Below, piece after piece: positions 34,690-44,165 of a stretch of DNA of 51,238 nucleotides (its first letter is position 1; each line of letters opens with the position of its first letter). Position numbers and translations under genes: made by a program. The DNA lies in contig JBFXAM010000021.1 in the NCBI GenBank assembly GCA_050184295.1, positions 1 to 51,238 of the forward strand. The letters are read 5' to 3'. The notes beneath the pieces were generated by a model. That model saw only the letters and a list, made by a program, of their open reading frames with translations, searched no databases and was not told the DNA's origin. Source of the stretch: JBFXAM01 sp050184295 (lineage in GTDB: Bacteria; Planctomycetota; Phycisphaerae; UBA1845; Fen-1342).

Positions 34690-36992
34690 CGGCCGCCGCC
34701 CCCACCGCGGGGTCGGCCACGTCCCATGGCTTCACCCACCGCCCAGAAGACCGCCGACCGCGTGGTTTTTCAAGATACAGGGGGGGGAAGTTGTCGCGAG
34801 CAGTGCTGTGCGGCGTCGCGTGCGCGGCGGCGCTCGCGCCGATCTCGGCCAACGCGTGGGTGTGCCAGGACGCGTTCATCACGCTGCGCTACGTGGAGAA
34901 CCTGCACGAAGGACGCGGGCTGGTGTTCAACGCCGGCGAGCGCGTGCAGGGTTTCACGCATCCGCTCTGGACGCTGCTGCTGGCGCTCTGCCCGACGGAG
35001 TACCTTTACTACGGCGCGATCGTCGCCGGGTTAATCTGCACCGCGGGCACCCTCGCGCTGTTGTGTGCGCTGCTGGTGCGCACCCGCGCGCCCTGGATCG
35101 GAATCGTCACGCTGTTCGCAGTGCTCGCTTGCTCCCGCAGCTTCGTCGAGTGGAGCACGAGCGGGCTGGAGAACAGCCTGACGCATCTGCTTCTGCTCGC
35201 AACCGCGCTGGCGGCGCTTCCGCCCCGCGCGCGCGACAAACTCCCTCGCAACCCCCATGTACGCATCCGCGAACCGCGCGCCGCCGACGAACGCGTCGGC
35301 ACGAGCAGCGACGCTGCCGGTGCGCCGCGCGTCTCGGGGGCGCTCGCGCTTGCATTCGGCCTGGTGCTGTTCAACCGCATCGATCAATTGCCGCTGGTCG
35401 CGCCGCTGATCGTCTACGCGCTGTGGCGCGACTGGCGTGCGGGCCGACTGCGCGCCGCGGCGCTGCGCCTGGCTGGCGGCCTCGCGCCGCTCGTGCTCTG
35501 GCTGCTCTTCGCCGCCTTCTACTACGGTTTTCCGCTGCCGAACACGAGCTACGCGAAGCTGACGGCGATGACCTGGGCCGCCCGGCTGAGCGCGGCCCAG
35601 GCGTACTTCGCCGACATCGCGCGCTGGGAGCCGGCGCTCACGCTCGCGATTCTCGCGCTCGTCGTGGGAGTCCCGCTGCTGATCGCGCTCCCGTCCGCGA
35701 CGGAACGTGCGACGACGCGCCACCGGCGGCGCTGGCTCGCGTGCCTGGCGCTCGGCGGCGCGCTGCATCTCGGCTACATCGTCTCCGTCGGCGGCGACTA
35801 CATGCGCGGGCGCTTCCTCACCGGCCTGCTCGTGATCGCGCTCGTCGCGATCGTTGTCGCCGCCGCGGCGGCGGTCCGCTGGCGGCGAGCGCTCGCGACC
35901 GCGCTCTGCGTCTTGCTCTTGGCCGGATCGGCCTACGGGGCGCTGCGCTGGGTCACGGATGAGCAGCCGTTTGACCCGGCCAGCGGCGTGGCCCGCGTCT
36001 CACACAATTACAACGCCTACGACGATCTCGCAGCCCAAGGCCGCAAACGAACGCTGAGCAACATCCGGCGAACGCGCCGCTCGCTGACGCCCGCGGCGCA
36101 GTTCGCCGCGTGCGCCGGACCGCGTCCAGTGCTCTGGTCGAACCTCGGCGATGACACGTTCGGTTTCGGGCGCGACGTGCCGATCATCGATCCGCTCGGC
36201 CTCACCGACCCGTTCATCGCCCGCTGCCGTCCCAGCCGCGTCAACCGCGCCGGGCACGTGCAGCGCAATATCCCGCGCGCGTATCTCGAAGCGCGCGGCG
36301 TGCTGAACCTGTCCGAAAACTGGCCGGCGCGAGCCGCCGCCTGCGATCCGTCGCTGGCCGCAGAGCTTCGCGAGCGGCAGCAGCGCGTCGGCTGGACGCG
36401 CCCGCGTGCGAAACAGGTGTACGACGAGCTGGCGATTCTCACCCGCGGCCCGCTGTTCACGTGGGAACGGCTGAAGCTGATCGCGAAGTACACGTTTGCG
36501 CGGCCGCTCGCGTACGACCCGCGCGACGACTTTCCCGCACTCCACGCAAACGAGCTGCCAGCGGGCATGGTCGTCATCGACGACGCGCTGCGAGACACCG
36601 TCGCGTGCGTCGGCGTCGAGCCGCCGCAGATCGACTTCTCCGAACCGGCGACCAGCGGCAAGTGCTGGCTCGGGCCCGACATCGACGGCGAGCTCGCACT
36701 CGTCGTCCGCACGACAGAGCCCCTCCGAGTTCGACTGGAGTGGCAGGTGGAAGCGCTCGGCGCCGCACTGCCAACAGCCGGCGCGTGCACGCTCCACGTG
36801 CTCATCGACGCACGCGTCGCCGCGGAGCTTCGCATCGCCGAGACCGGCGTCCACGCCGCAATGGTCGATCTCCCCGCGCAGGTGAGCGTAATCCGACTCC
36901 GGATCGCGGACGCGGCGGGTCGGGGGCGGTATGCGCTCGATCCCCGGCCGCTGATGCTGTTCGTCGGCGGCGTTCGAATCGGCCGTCCGTAG
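34686..36992 (+). CDS. GT-C type membrane glycosyltransferase-like protein (AftB-like)
   Basis: From ATG 34686 the protein has 768 residues. After a signal-anchor (VLCGVACAAALAPISANAW) comes CQDAFITLRYVENLHEGRG and FNAGERVQGFTHPLWTLLLA, the luminal loop typical of mycobacterial AftB-like arabinofuranosyltransferases and other GT-C enzymes; Asp in this loop is the expected catalytic residue. About nine further membrane helices run to roughly residue 420, followed by an extracytoplasmic domain of about 340 residues. It probably transfers a sugar from a polyprenyl phosphate donor outside the membrane. The start overlaps the preceding stop (ATGA), suggesting coupling. TTG 34791 directly after a run of eight G (34780-34787) is an alternative start. 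Confidence 0.75.
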   Translation: MTAAAPTAGSATSHGFTHRPEDRRPRGFSRYRGGKLSRAVLCGVACAAALAPISANAWVCQDAFITLRYVENLHEGRGLVFNAGERVQGFTHPLWTLLLALCPTEYLYYGAIVAGLICTAGTLALLCALLVRTRAPWIGIVTLFAVLACSRSFVEWSTSGLENSLTHLLLLATALAALPPRARDKLPRNPHVRIREPRAADERVGTSSDAAGAPRVSGALALAFGLVLFNRIDQLPLVAPLIVYALWRDWRAGRLRAAALRLAGGLAPLVLWLLFAAFYYGFPLPNTSYAKLTAMTWAARLSAAQAYFADIARWEPALTLAILALVVGVPLLIALPSATERATTRHRRRWLACLALGGALHLGYIVSVGGDYMRGRFLTGLLVIALVAIVVAAAAAVRWRRALATALCVLLLAGSAYGALRWVTDEQPFDPASGVARVSHNYNAYDDLAAQGRKRTLSNIRRTRRSLTPAAQFAACAGPRPVLWSNLGDDTFGFGRDVPIIDPLGLTDPFIARCRPSRVNRAGHVQRNIPRAYLEARGVLNLSENWPARAAACDPSLAAELRERQQRVGWTRPRAKQVYDELAILTRGPLFTWERLKLIAKYTFARPLAYDPRDDFPALHANELPAGMVVIDDALRDTVACVGVEPPQIDFSEPATSGKCWLGPDIDGELALVVRTTEPLRVRLEWQVEALGAALPTAGACTLHVLIDARVAAELRIAETGVHAAMVDLPAQVSVIRLRIADAAGRGRYALDPRPLMLFVGGVRIGRP

Positions 36993-37449
36993 CGCGACGT
37001 GCGCGCCGGCGACGCGGCAAACGCACCCGCGCGACCGTGGCACAATTGGTGGGCGGCGCCGCGCCGGATCGGCGTCGCGAGCCCGGATCGGCGATCTAAG
37101 ACATTATTCACAAGTGGCTTAGCGACAGGCCGATGTTGCATTGCTTCCGCTAATCAATCCTGATACGCTGGCCGAAGGCCGTACGTCCTGCGGGGTCGCG
37201 CTGGGATTGGCCGCGAAGCCCACGGGTGGAACCAGCGAGAGTCCGTCTGACGCGTCGACGCAGGCCGATCTGGCGCGCCGGCGCGGGATCGGGCCGTGCG
37301 CCGGCGCGAGCTGACGACGCCACGTCCGCCGCAGCGGCGCTGGGCACGCGAGATCCCGATGACGCGACCGCGTCGCGACTCCCTCCCGGGTCGACCGCGT
37401 TCGCCGGGTTGCCGACCTGCCAGTTCATCGCGCGAGCCGAGGAGGAAGG
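36993..37449. other. Intergenic region upstream of the large secreted protein gene
   Basis: This 457-base gap contains an AT-richer patch (37099-37166) with TTGCAT, a 19-base spacer and TGATAC, which might be a weak promoter. CCCACGGGTGGA near 37218 recalls the CCACGGGT repeat arm. No ORF here is convincing. Confidence 0.35.
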
Positions 37450-40400
37450 ATGCACCGCGCGCTCGGATGGATGCTTGTTGCCGCCGCGCTCTCATCGGCC
37501 GCGCCGCCGCTGCGCGCCGCGATCGACGTGTCGGAGCAGGAGCCCAACGAAACCAAGGCGACGGCGACACGCACCAGCGACACGTCCGCGTGGGGCTCCG
37601 ACGGGGATACGCTGGGCGGCACATCGACCGGCGCCGGTTCGAGCGCCGGTGACGCCAGCCGCGATTTCTTCCGCGTCCGCACCGCGTCGCTTCCCGTCGG
37701 CGTCTATCGCCACCGGTTGATCCTCACGACCGCCGGCACGCCGGGGCATGCGGGCGCGATCATGGGCGTCGCCCAGAGCGGCGCGCCGTCCGACACGACC
37801 GCTGTGCAGCAGTCTTCCGCGTCGACCAGCCCGCCGCGCTTCAACCAGTGGTACGGCTTCGGTCGACAGGAGCAGGTCTACTATCGTGTGACCGGCGCGA
37901 CCGCGACGACGCAACCGTATCGTGCAACGCTGGAGACCGTCCCGGTCGCCTGCACGGTGCTCGGGGAATTCGAGGCCGGCGACATCGAGATCACCACTGC
38001 CGGCCAGGGGCATGCGACCGACACCGAGTTGTTTCTCTACGACGAGAATCTCAACCTGCTGCGCTGGAACGACAACGCCCCCGCGCCCGCGACCGGCTCG
38101 CACGCCAAGATTCGCGCGACGCTCGCGACGGGAACCTACTTCGTCGCCGTTGCGACCGCAAACACGGCCATCGCGCAGGCCAACGAGGCGAGCGACCGAT
38201 CGACCAGCGGCAACCGGCTCGACTATCCCGACGCACTGGCCCGCAACAGCAGTAGCAGCAACGTCAACGTCTCGTTCAGCGTCACCGATGTGCATGGCCC
38301 ACAGCCCCACGGCGCGACGCTCGCGGGCGCCTACGACGTGTACTGGGCGCGCTTCGAGATTGAAGGCGCCGCCGGCGCGTGCTGCCTGCCGGCGGGCGGC
38401 TGCGCCTCCGTGTCCATGGAAGCCTGTGAAGCGATGGGCGGCCAGTTCGGCGGCGCCGGAAGCGCCTGCACGACGCCGTGCCCCCCGGTTGCCGCCTGCT
38501 GCTTCGTCGACGGCGCGTGCCGCCTGCTGACGGATTTCGGCTGCTGGGACGCGGGCGGCGCGTTTCAGGGCGTGGACACGGATTGCGGCGCGGTGAGCTA
38601 TGCGGCGCCGGCCACGCTGCCGGTCGGCTTCGAGGATATCTCGGCTACGGGCGCCACGATCGGGCTTACGGACCGCGACGACGGCGCGGCGCTCGTGAAT
38701 CTGCCGCCCGATTTCGAGTTCGAGTTCTTCGACAGTGTGAAGCGCAAGCTCTACGTGTCCGTGAACGGCTTCGTCTCGTTCGCGCCGGTCGGCGACGCCT
38801 GGCTCAACGACGCGATCCCCACGCCCGCGGAGCCAAACGACGCCGTCTATGCCCTGTGGGACGACCTGATCCTGCCCGCGGGCGCCGAAGTCTACTACGA
38901 GACGCGCGGCGTCGCGCCGCTGCGGCGATTCATCGTGCAGTGGGACGGCGTCGACCAGTTTGAGCCGCGCAACCCGAACGAACTGATGACGTTTCAAATG
39001 AAGTTGTTCGAGCACTCCAACTGCATCGAGTTGCACTACGCCGCCATCGTCCCCGAGACGCCGGCGGACGACTACACCGTCGGCGTCGAGAACGCCGGCG
39101 GCGCGCAGGGCACCTCCGTCAGCGCGGCCGGGCTCGGCGGCGGCGGCTTGCGGCTCGTGTTCTGCCCCCAGGGACAGCGCTGCGCGCAGCCCACCGGCGC
39201 CTGCTGCACGCCATCCGGTGCGTGCGAACTCGCCACGCACGGAGACTGTCAACGCGTCGGCGGCGCCTACTGGGGCGATGGCGTGATGTGCGACCCGTCA
39301 CCTTGCGGCGGCGAAGTGGGCGGCTGCTGCCTGCCCGGCGGAAGCTGCCAGCAGCTCGCGCAGGATGCGTGCCTCGCGCAGGGCGGCGTCTTCGCCGGCG
39401 GGCTCACATCCTGCGCCACGCTCGCTTGCCGCGGTGCGTGTTGCGATTCCGATGGAAACTGCGGCGTCGTCGATCCCGCGACCTGCGCCGCACAAGCCGG
39501 CACTTACCAAGGCGACGGCGCGCCGTGCTCGCCGAACCCGTGCGGCGGGGCGTGCTGCCTGAGCGACGGAACCTGCCAGACGACGACCGCCGCGGGCTGC
39601 GCCGCGCTCGGCGGCACGTTCGCCGGCGTCGGCAGCGCGTGCGAGAGCGCGGTGTGCACCGGCGCGTGCTGTCTTGCGACCGGCGCCTGCTTCGAAGATG
39701 CGCCGGACCCGTGCACGGCCGCGGGCGGCGTCTTCCGCGGCGTCGGCAGCGCGTGTGCGACGGCCAACTGCCCGCAGCCGCCGACCGGCGCGTGCTGCCT
39801 CGACGGCGGCGCATGCCAGGTGCTGACGGCGGCTGGCTGCGCGCAGGCGCTGGGCAGTTATCTCGGCGACGGCGCGATCTGCCAGGTCGCGCGCGTCTGG
39901 AGCGCGTCGCCCATGACGCCCATTCCCGACTTCTCCGGCGGGATGCCCGGCGTCGCGTCGCATTCGATTATGGTTGACGCGTCATTCGGCGTGCTGGATC
40001 TCGACGTCGGGCTGCTCATTCCGCACACCTACCAAGGCGATCTCCAGATCGTCCTGACCAGCCCGGTCGGGACGGTCATCACGCTCGTCGATCGACCCGG
40101 GTATCCGCAAAGCAGCTTTGGATTCTCGGAGAACAACTTCGGGAACTCGGCCGCCGGCAAGCTCTTCGTGCTCGATGACGAGGCCCCCGCACGCTATGAC
40201 GTCGGCTCCCCCGGCGCCCCCGCCGACAACGTCAACGGCGCTTGGCGGCCCGACGGCGACCTGCTCGCCATCTTCGACGCCGAGAACCCGCTCGGCGTCT
40301 GGACGCTGACGGTTTTCGACCGCGAAGCACAGGACGTGGGCATGATCGCGTCGTGGCGGCTCACATTCATCGAAAGCGGCGCGACGCCGTGCCCGTCCTG

Positions 40401-40626
40401 CAACGGACAGGCGCGGGCGGATGCCAATTGCAGCGGTGCGGCGAACAACTTCGACATCGACTGCTTCGTGCTCGCGGTCGCAAGCGGCGAAGAAGCCTGG
40501 ACTCCGGCCTGCAACCCGGCCGGGCAATGCTCCTACACCTGCGTCAACGACATCAACGGCGACGGCCTGGTGAATAACTTCGACATCGAGGCGTTTGTCG
40601 CCTGCCTCGCAGGCGCTTGCCCGTGA
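37450..40626 (+). CDS. Large secreted protein: PPC-like region, eight GACC Cys repeats, P-domain, NNFDID module
   Basis: The 1058-residue protein has GGAGG just before ATG 37450 and a signal peptide (MHRALGWMLVAAALSSAAPP, cleavage near RA/AI). Domains in order: a PPC-like region opening SEQEPNETKATAT (30-310); two Cys repeats (about 310-385); a beta-sandwich with YVSVNGFVSF and LWDDLILPAGAEVYYE (390-575); six more Cys repeats of the form GACC-x(5)-C-x(8)-C-x(4)-GG-x-[FY] (580-810); a proprotein convertase P-domain (GVLDLDVGLLIPHTYQGDLQ ... NPLGVWTLTVFD, about 830-975); and the terminal module ADANCSGAANNFDIDCFV / NDINGDGLVNNFDIEAFV. No protease catalytic domain is present. Exported; probably adhesive or structural. 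Confidence 0.85.
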   Translation: MHRALGWMLVAAALSSAAPPLRAAIDVSEQEPNETKATATRTSDTSAWGSDGDTLGGTSTGAGSSAGDASRDFFRVRTASLPVGVYRHRLILTTAGTPGHAGAIMGVAQSGAPSDTTAVQQSSASTSPPRFNQWYGFGRQEQVYYRVTGATATTQPYRATLETVPVACTVLGEFEAGDIEITTAGQGHATDTELFLYDENLNLLRWNDNAPAPATGSHAKIRATLATGTYFVAVATANTAIAQANEASDRSTSGNRLDYPDALARNSSSSNVNVSFSVTDVHGPQPHGATLAGAYDVYWARFEIEGAAGACCLPAGGCASVSMEACEAMGGQFGGAGSACTTPCPPVAACCFVDGACRLLTDFGCWDAGGAFQGVDTDCGAVSYAAPATLPVGFEDISATGATIGLTDRDDGAALVNLPPDFEFEFFDSVKRKLYVSVNGFVSFAPVGDAWLNDAIPTPAEPNDAVYALWDDLILPAGAEVYYETRGVAPLRRFIVQWDGVDQFEPRNPNELMTFQMKLFEHSNCIELHYAAIVPETPADDYTVGVENAGGAQGTSVSAAGLGGGGLRLVFCPQGQRCAQPTGACCTPSGACELATHGDCQRVGGAYWGDGVMCDPSPCGGEVGGCCLPGGSCQQLAQDACLAQGGVFAGGLTSCATLACRGACCDSDGNCGVVDPATCAAQAGTYQGDGAPCSPNPCGGACCLSDGTCQTTTAAGCAALGGTFAGVGSACESAVCTGACCLATGACFEDAPDPCTAAGGVFRGVGSACATANCPQPPTGACCLDGGACQVLTAAGCAQALGSYLGDGAICQVARVWSASPMTPIPDFSGGMPGVASHSIMVDASFGVLDLDVGLLIPHTYQGDLQIVLTSPVGTVITLVDRPGYPQSSFGFSENNFGNSAAGKLFVLDDEAPARYDVGSPGAPADNVNGAWRPDGDLLAIFDAENPLGVWTLTVFDREAQDVGMIASWRLTFIESGATPCPSCNGQARADANCSGAANNFDIDCFVLAVASGEEAWTPACNPAGQCSYTCVNDINGDGLVNNFDIEAFVACLAGACP

Positions 40627-40647
40627 GACAACGGGCGTCCGCCGCCC

Positions 40648-40720
40648 TTCAGCACCCGCGCCAAACGCCGGGCCGGCGTGCGCACCGTCTTTCAGAACAC
40701 GCCGCGCCAAGCGGCGGACC
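40648..40720. repeat. Two family D hairpin repeats between convergent genes
   Basis: One copy is at 40648-40675 (TTCAGCACCCGCGCCAAACG...). The second is at 40691-40720 (TTCAGAACACGCCGCGCCAA...) with a perfect stem CGCCGC / GCGGCG and loop GCCAA (40700-40716). They lie in the 255-base gap between two convergent secreted-protein genes and could also act in termination. Nothing else is seen in the gap. Confidence 0.55.
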
Positions 40721-40881
40721 CGACGCCGCACTTCGTGCACGGACTCTCGCGACCGCTGTTGCGCGTCCCAGCCGACGGGCCCGACGCCGTGCCTGGCGTG
40801 GGGCTTCTCGCAGTCGTCATCGCGCGTCCCAACCGGCGGCCATTCCGCCGGGGTCGCTTCGCCCCCGTCTCGACGGACGGT

Positions 40882-42378
40882 TTACGGCTCCTCGTCCGCC
40901 GGCAGCCGGGCGCGGAATGCGCCGATGTCGAAGTTGTCGAAGCGCCCGTCGGCGTTGCAGTCGCCGGCAAGGTCGGGCTCGGCTTGCGGATACGCCGCGT
41001 GGTGGGCGGCGCGGTCGGTGAGCGCGAGGACGAACGCGTCGAGGTCGGCGAGCGTGACTTGCCCGTCGCCGGTCAGGTCGCCGAGCGCGGGAAACTCGTC
41101 GGCGCCGATGTCGGGGCGGCCGCCGGCGACGCGCACGCGGCCGTCCAGATCGCGGTCAAGCGGGTCGAAGTTCCACTCCGGGTCGCCGGCGTCGATGCAG
41201 ATGGATCCGGGGGCGAGATGGATGTCGCCGGGCGTGTAGATATCGTCGAGGGGATCGTCCGGCGTGCCGCGGTCGTCCCAGGTGCCGCGCTGCACGACTC
41301 CGGGATCGACCTGGAAGTAGTTGTTGGGTGGATAGAACGGACCGACCGCGTACTTGTAGAGATCCTGGTTGAGGTTTGCAAACACATTGAACTCGATATC
41401 AACGGAGGAGCCCGGGTACGACGTGCGGATGACGCCGTCCTTGTTGTCGAAGAAGAGATTGTTGCGAAAGATGGTGTGGCCTTCGGTCATCGCCATGGCC
41501 GTGAGACAACCGCAGACCGTGTTGCCGATCACAATGGCGCCGCCCTGGCCGGTGCCGATTCCGCCGTGCTGTCCATTGCCAATGATTGCGCAGTTGGCGA
41601 CGAGGTGGGGCGTGGGCCCCGTGTGGCTGATCGAGCTCCAGGGGGAGTTGCGGAAGATCGAAGAGCGCACTTCCATGGAGTCAACGTCGTCTCCGAGGAC
41701 ACCTTCGCCCTCGAAGACCGAATCGCGGACGATGATCGACCCTCCGTCCGCGAACAGCGAATACTCCCATCCTTCTACGGTCGAGGAAGTGTTGCCGATG
41801 AACGCATCGCGCTCGACCACGCCGTGCGAGTCTTCGGCGTAGACGGCGGAGCCGCGGCCGGGCAGGCCGGACGCGCGGTTGCCGATGAAGCGATTGCCGA
41901 AGTGCACATAGCTCGACCGTATGTAATCGATGCCGCCGCCATATCCGTCGAACGCCCAGTTGTTGATCAGTGCGCAATGCCGCAGGATGAGAAAGGAGTT
42001 GGCGACGGTGATGCCACCACCGGACGGAAACGTCGCTCCGCGTATCGTGAGCCCGGCGATTTCGAAGTGCGAGCCGTCACGCATGTCAAACCGTGCGCGA
42101 TCGACAATCGTCGCGTCGACAGTCGCCGGGTTCTCCGGTGCGACGCTTCGGATCGTCAGTCGGCGATTCCAGGCCTGAAAGCCGCGATAGACGCCGGGAC
42201 GCACGATAATCACGTCGCCGTCCACTGCGTCTCGAATTGCGAGCCAGATGTCGGGGTAATCTCCACCGCCGCTCGCGTCCACGATAATCTCGGCGGCATC
42301 CGTCACGCCACCAGCACTGGATAACACGACGGAGAGCGAATATAGCAACCGAAGATACGAGCGTTTACCAGTAGGCAC
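40882..42378 (-). CDS. Secreted right-handed beta-helix protein with variant dockerin-like module
   Basis: The start is GTG 42378, chosen because GGAG lies six bases upstream and a signal peptide begins there (PTGKRSYLRLLYSLSVVLSS). The mature protein opens IIVDASGGGDYPDIWLAI, the usual start of pectate-lyase-like right-handed beta-helix proteins, followed by coils with Asn/Asp-rich turns (GLTIRGATF, NTVCGCLTAMAM, IFRNNLFFDNKDGVI). The end of the helix carries CIDAGDPEW and PDIGADEF, typical of this type. The terminal module is GDLTGDGQVTLADLDAFV, close to a standard dockerin, then GDCNADGRFDNFDIGAFR. It could bind or cleave polysaccharide, or be structural; no catalytic residues are identified. 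Confidence 0.82.
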   Translation of the reverse strand: MPTGKRSYLRLLYSLSVVLSSAGGVTDAAEIIVDASGGGDYPDIWLAIRDAVDGDVIIVRPGVYRGFQAWNRRLTIRSVAPENPATVDATIVDRARFDMRDGSHFEIAGLTIRGATFPSGGGITVANSFLILRHCALINNWAFDGYGGGIDYIRSSYVHFGNRFIGNRASGLPGRGSAVYAEDSHGVVERDAFIGNTSSTVEGWEYSLFADGGSIIVRDSVFEGEGVLGDDVDSMEVRSSIFRNSPWSSISHTGPTPHLVANCAIIGNGQHGGIGTGQGGAIVIGNTVCGCLTAMAMTEGHTIFRNNLFFDNKDGVIRTSYPGSSVDIEFNVFANLNQDLYKYAVGPFYPPNNYFQVDPGVVQRGTWDDRGTPDDPLDDIYTPGDIHLAPGSICIDAGDPEWNFDPLDRDLDGRVRVAGGRPDIGADEFPALGDLTGDGQVTLADLDAFVLALTDRAAHHAAYPQAEPDLAGDCNADGRFDNFDIGAFRARLPADEEP

Positions 42379-42447
42379 GGTCGGCTCCGTGAAAATGCGC
42401 ACGCGTGCGCGTCGATCGGATTCCTTTGGCTCACGATTCACCAATGG

Positions 42448-43861
42448 CTACGGCGCTGTCGAGCACATTACCGGCGGGTCCGCGCCAGTAAGCAAGGCAG
42501 TGAAGCAATCAATGTCGAAGTTGTTGATCTGACAGTCTCCCGCACAGGGGCTTGACCCGTTGCCGAGATCGCCAACAAAATAAACGGCATCGCGCAGCCA
42601 TGGATACGTGTCGTCCCACGTCGGGCGATCAGTCAGCAGCAGCGTGAATGGGTCGATGTCAAAGTTGTTGAGCGACTTGCTGCCATTGCAGTCGCCCCGA
42701 ACATTCGTGACCCAGTAGATGCGTGCGGAAGGGTAATCGCCGGGGCCATAATCGGTCGTGCCGATTCGCACGAATGCATCCGAGTCCCAGTCGTAGGGCG
42801 CTCGGCCGTTGGAATTGATGAGGATGTAATTTGGCGGGTGCGGCGACGTGCTGAGGCCGCCCTCCGCGATGATCGCGCCCGTGAAGTCGCCGCGCACCCA
42901 CACGTCGCCGACGATTTCGCCTCTCGGATTCGTCGCGTTGGCATCACGTCGAGCGCGGATCGTCCCGCTCATGTTCCCGCTCACAATGATCCGCGCGTCG
43001 AACATGCCGCCCAGCGTGCCGGTGTCGGCGTCCGCGTTGGCTTCGAGCGTGCCGGACAAGTCGCCCGTGATCGACACCGGGCTGAAGAAGTCGCTCGCAG
43101 AGCGGATCGCGCCAGTGAGACTTCCGGCGATATCGATGGATGCCGCAATTGGCGCGCTGCTTTCGGTCGTGCCGGGATTGATGAGCGTCGTGAGTTCACC
43201 GGCGAAGTCCCCGCCGATGATCGTCGGGAGCGCCCAGCCGCCGCCCGCGTTGCCCAACTCGCGGTCAACAACCCGGATGGATCCCGCCGCGAGAACGGAA
43301 CCGCTGTCGTTCTCATCTTGCACCGTCGTAATGCTGAAGACAGCTTGCGTCTGAGAGTCGGTTGACAGCCGGGACGCCTCGAACACGCGCGTCGGCTGAT
43401 CGGCGGGCGTCGGAGCCCCATCGACGATGCGCCGTCCCCAGTAGCCGCGGACTTTCGCCATCGCGAGATTCCCCTTGTAGTCGTTCGCGTCGGTGCCCGT
43501 CAGGTCGACATAGCCGACGAACTTCGCGCCCGCCGAGTAGAGCCCGCCGCCATCCGGGTACGCGATGCGCACGGCATAACTCTGAAGGCCGGTCGGCGCC
43601 GACCCGGTGATCGTGATCGAGTTGATATAGCCGTCGCGGTCCGCTACTGTGCCCGTGTCCTCGGCGTAGATCGTGAACGTGCCCGGCGTGGTCAGCTCCA
43701 CAGTTCCTGCGGCGGAGTCGACGGTTGCGTTTTCCCCCTGCCCGGCGACCACCGTGATGACATTCGCCGCCTCAGCGCGCGGCGTTTGCGCCCCCCCCCC
43801 AAGCCACGACGATCGTGCACCCACCCGCCAACAAACGGAGTCGAATGTGCGTGGCAGACAT
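42448..43861 (-). CDS. Secreted NNFDID protein, reading frame broken at a 10-base G/C tract
   Basis: The natural start is ATG 43861: GGGAG lies seven bases upstream and MSATHIRLRLLAGGCTIVVA is a good signal sequence. This frame meets ten G (plus-strand C 43791-43800) and stops soon after (…GANAAR). The long downstream frame is shifted by one; with nine G it would join exactly, giving 470 residues and cleavage near PRA/EA. The body is beta-rich with repeated I-x-G-[DN]-[LMF]-[ST]-G-x-[IL] turns (ITGDLSGTLEAN, VSGNMSGTIRA, VRGDFTGAIIAE), like a beta-helix. The tail has NNFDIDPFT and NNFDIDCFT in loops whose metal ligands are partly lost. A sequencing error, a pseudogene or phase variation are all possible. 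Confidence 0.7.
43791..43800. repeat. Homopolymer tract C10 (G10 on the coding strand)
   Basis: Ten consecutive C on the plus strand sit within the signal-peptide region of the minus-strand gene. A tract of 9 or 12 would put the start and body in one frame; 10 puts them out of frame. Confidence 0.9.
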
Positions 43862-44165
43862 GGAGAGCTCCCGCTGTCGATCGCGCTCGGCGGCGTCGGA
43901 ATCACGGACCGGCGGAATGCGCCGACGCTCTTCATCCTAGCGCGCTCGGGAGCATCCGTGGGCTCCAGATCCGGGAACTTCACAACACTTTTATCAATCT
44001 GAATGGATATCAAAATGGTGCGAATGAAACGTATGTACTCGCGATAGACCCGGTTACACGCCGGCACCCTGTGCCAAGTCGTGTACGGTGTTGTTTAGAA
44101 ACAACTGGCCCGCAGTTAAATGTGAGCGCGCACGATCGCCGTTCCCGCGTTGTCCGCAGTGTGCT
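43862..44165. other. AT-richer intergenic region between tadC and the frameshifted gene
   Basis: About 300 bases, noticeably lower in GC than the rest of the window around 43980-44050. It should contain the promoter of the leftward gene and the end of the tad transcript. A dyad GTTGTTT-AG-AAACAAC lies at 44090-44105, but a two-base centre cannot form a hairpin and its role is unknown. No convincing ORF. Confidence 0.45.

Noticed and set aside
44090..44105. Dyad GTTGTTT-AG-AAACAAC as an operator
   Set aside because: A 7-base dyad is expected a few times by chance in 51 kb and there is no second copy or nearby regulator gene.
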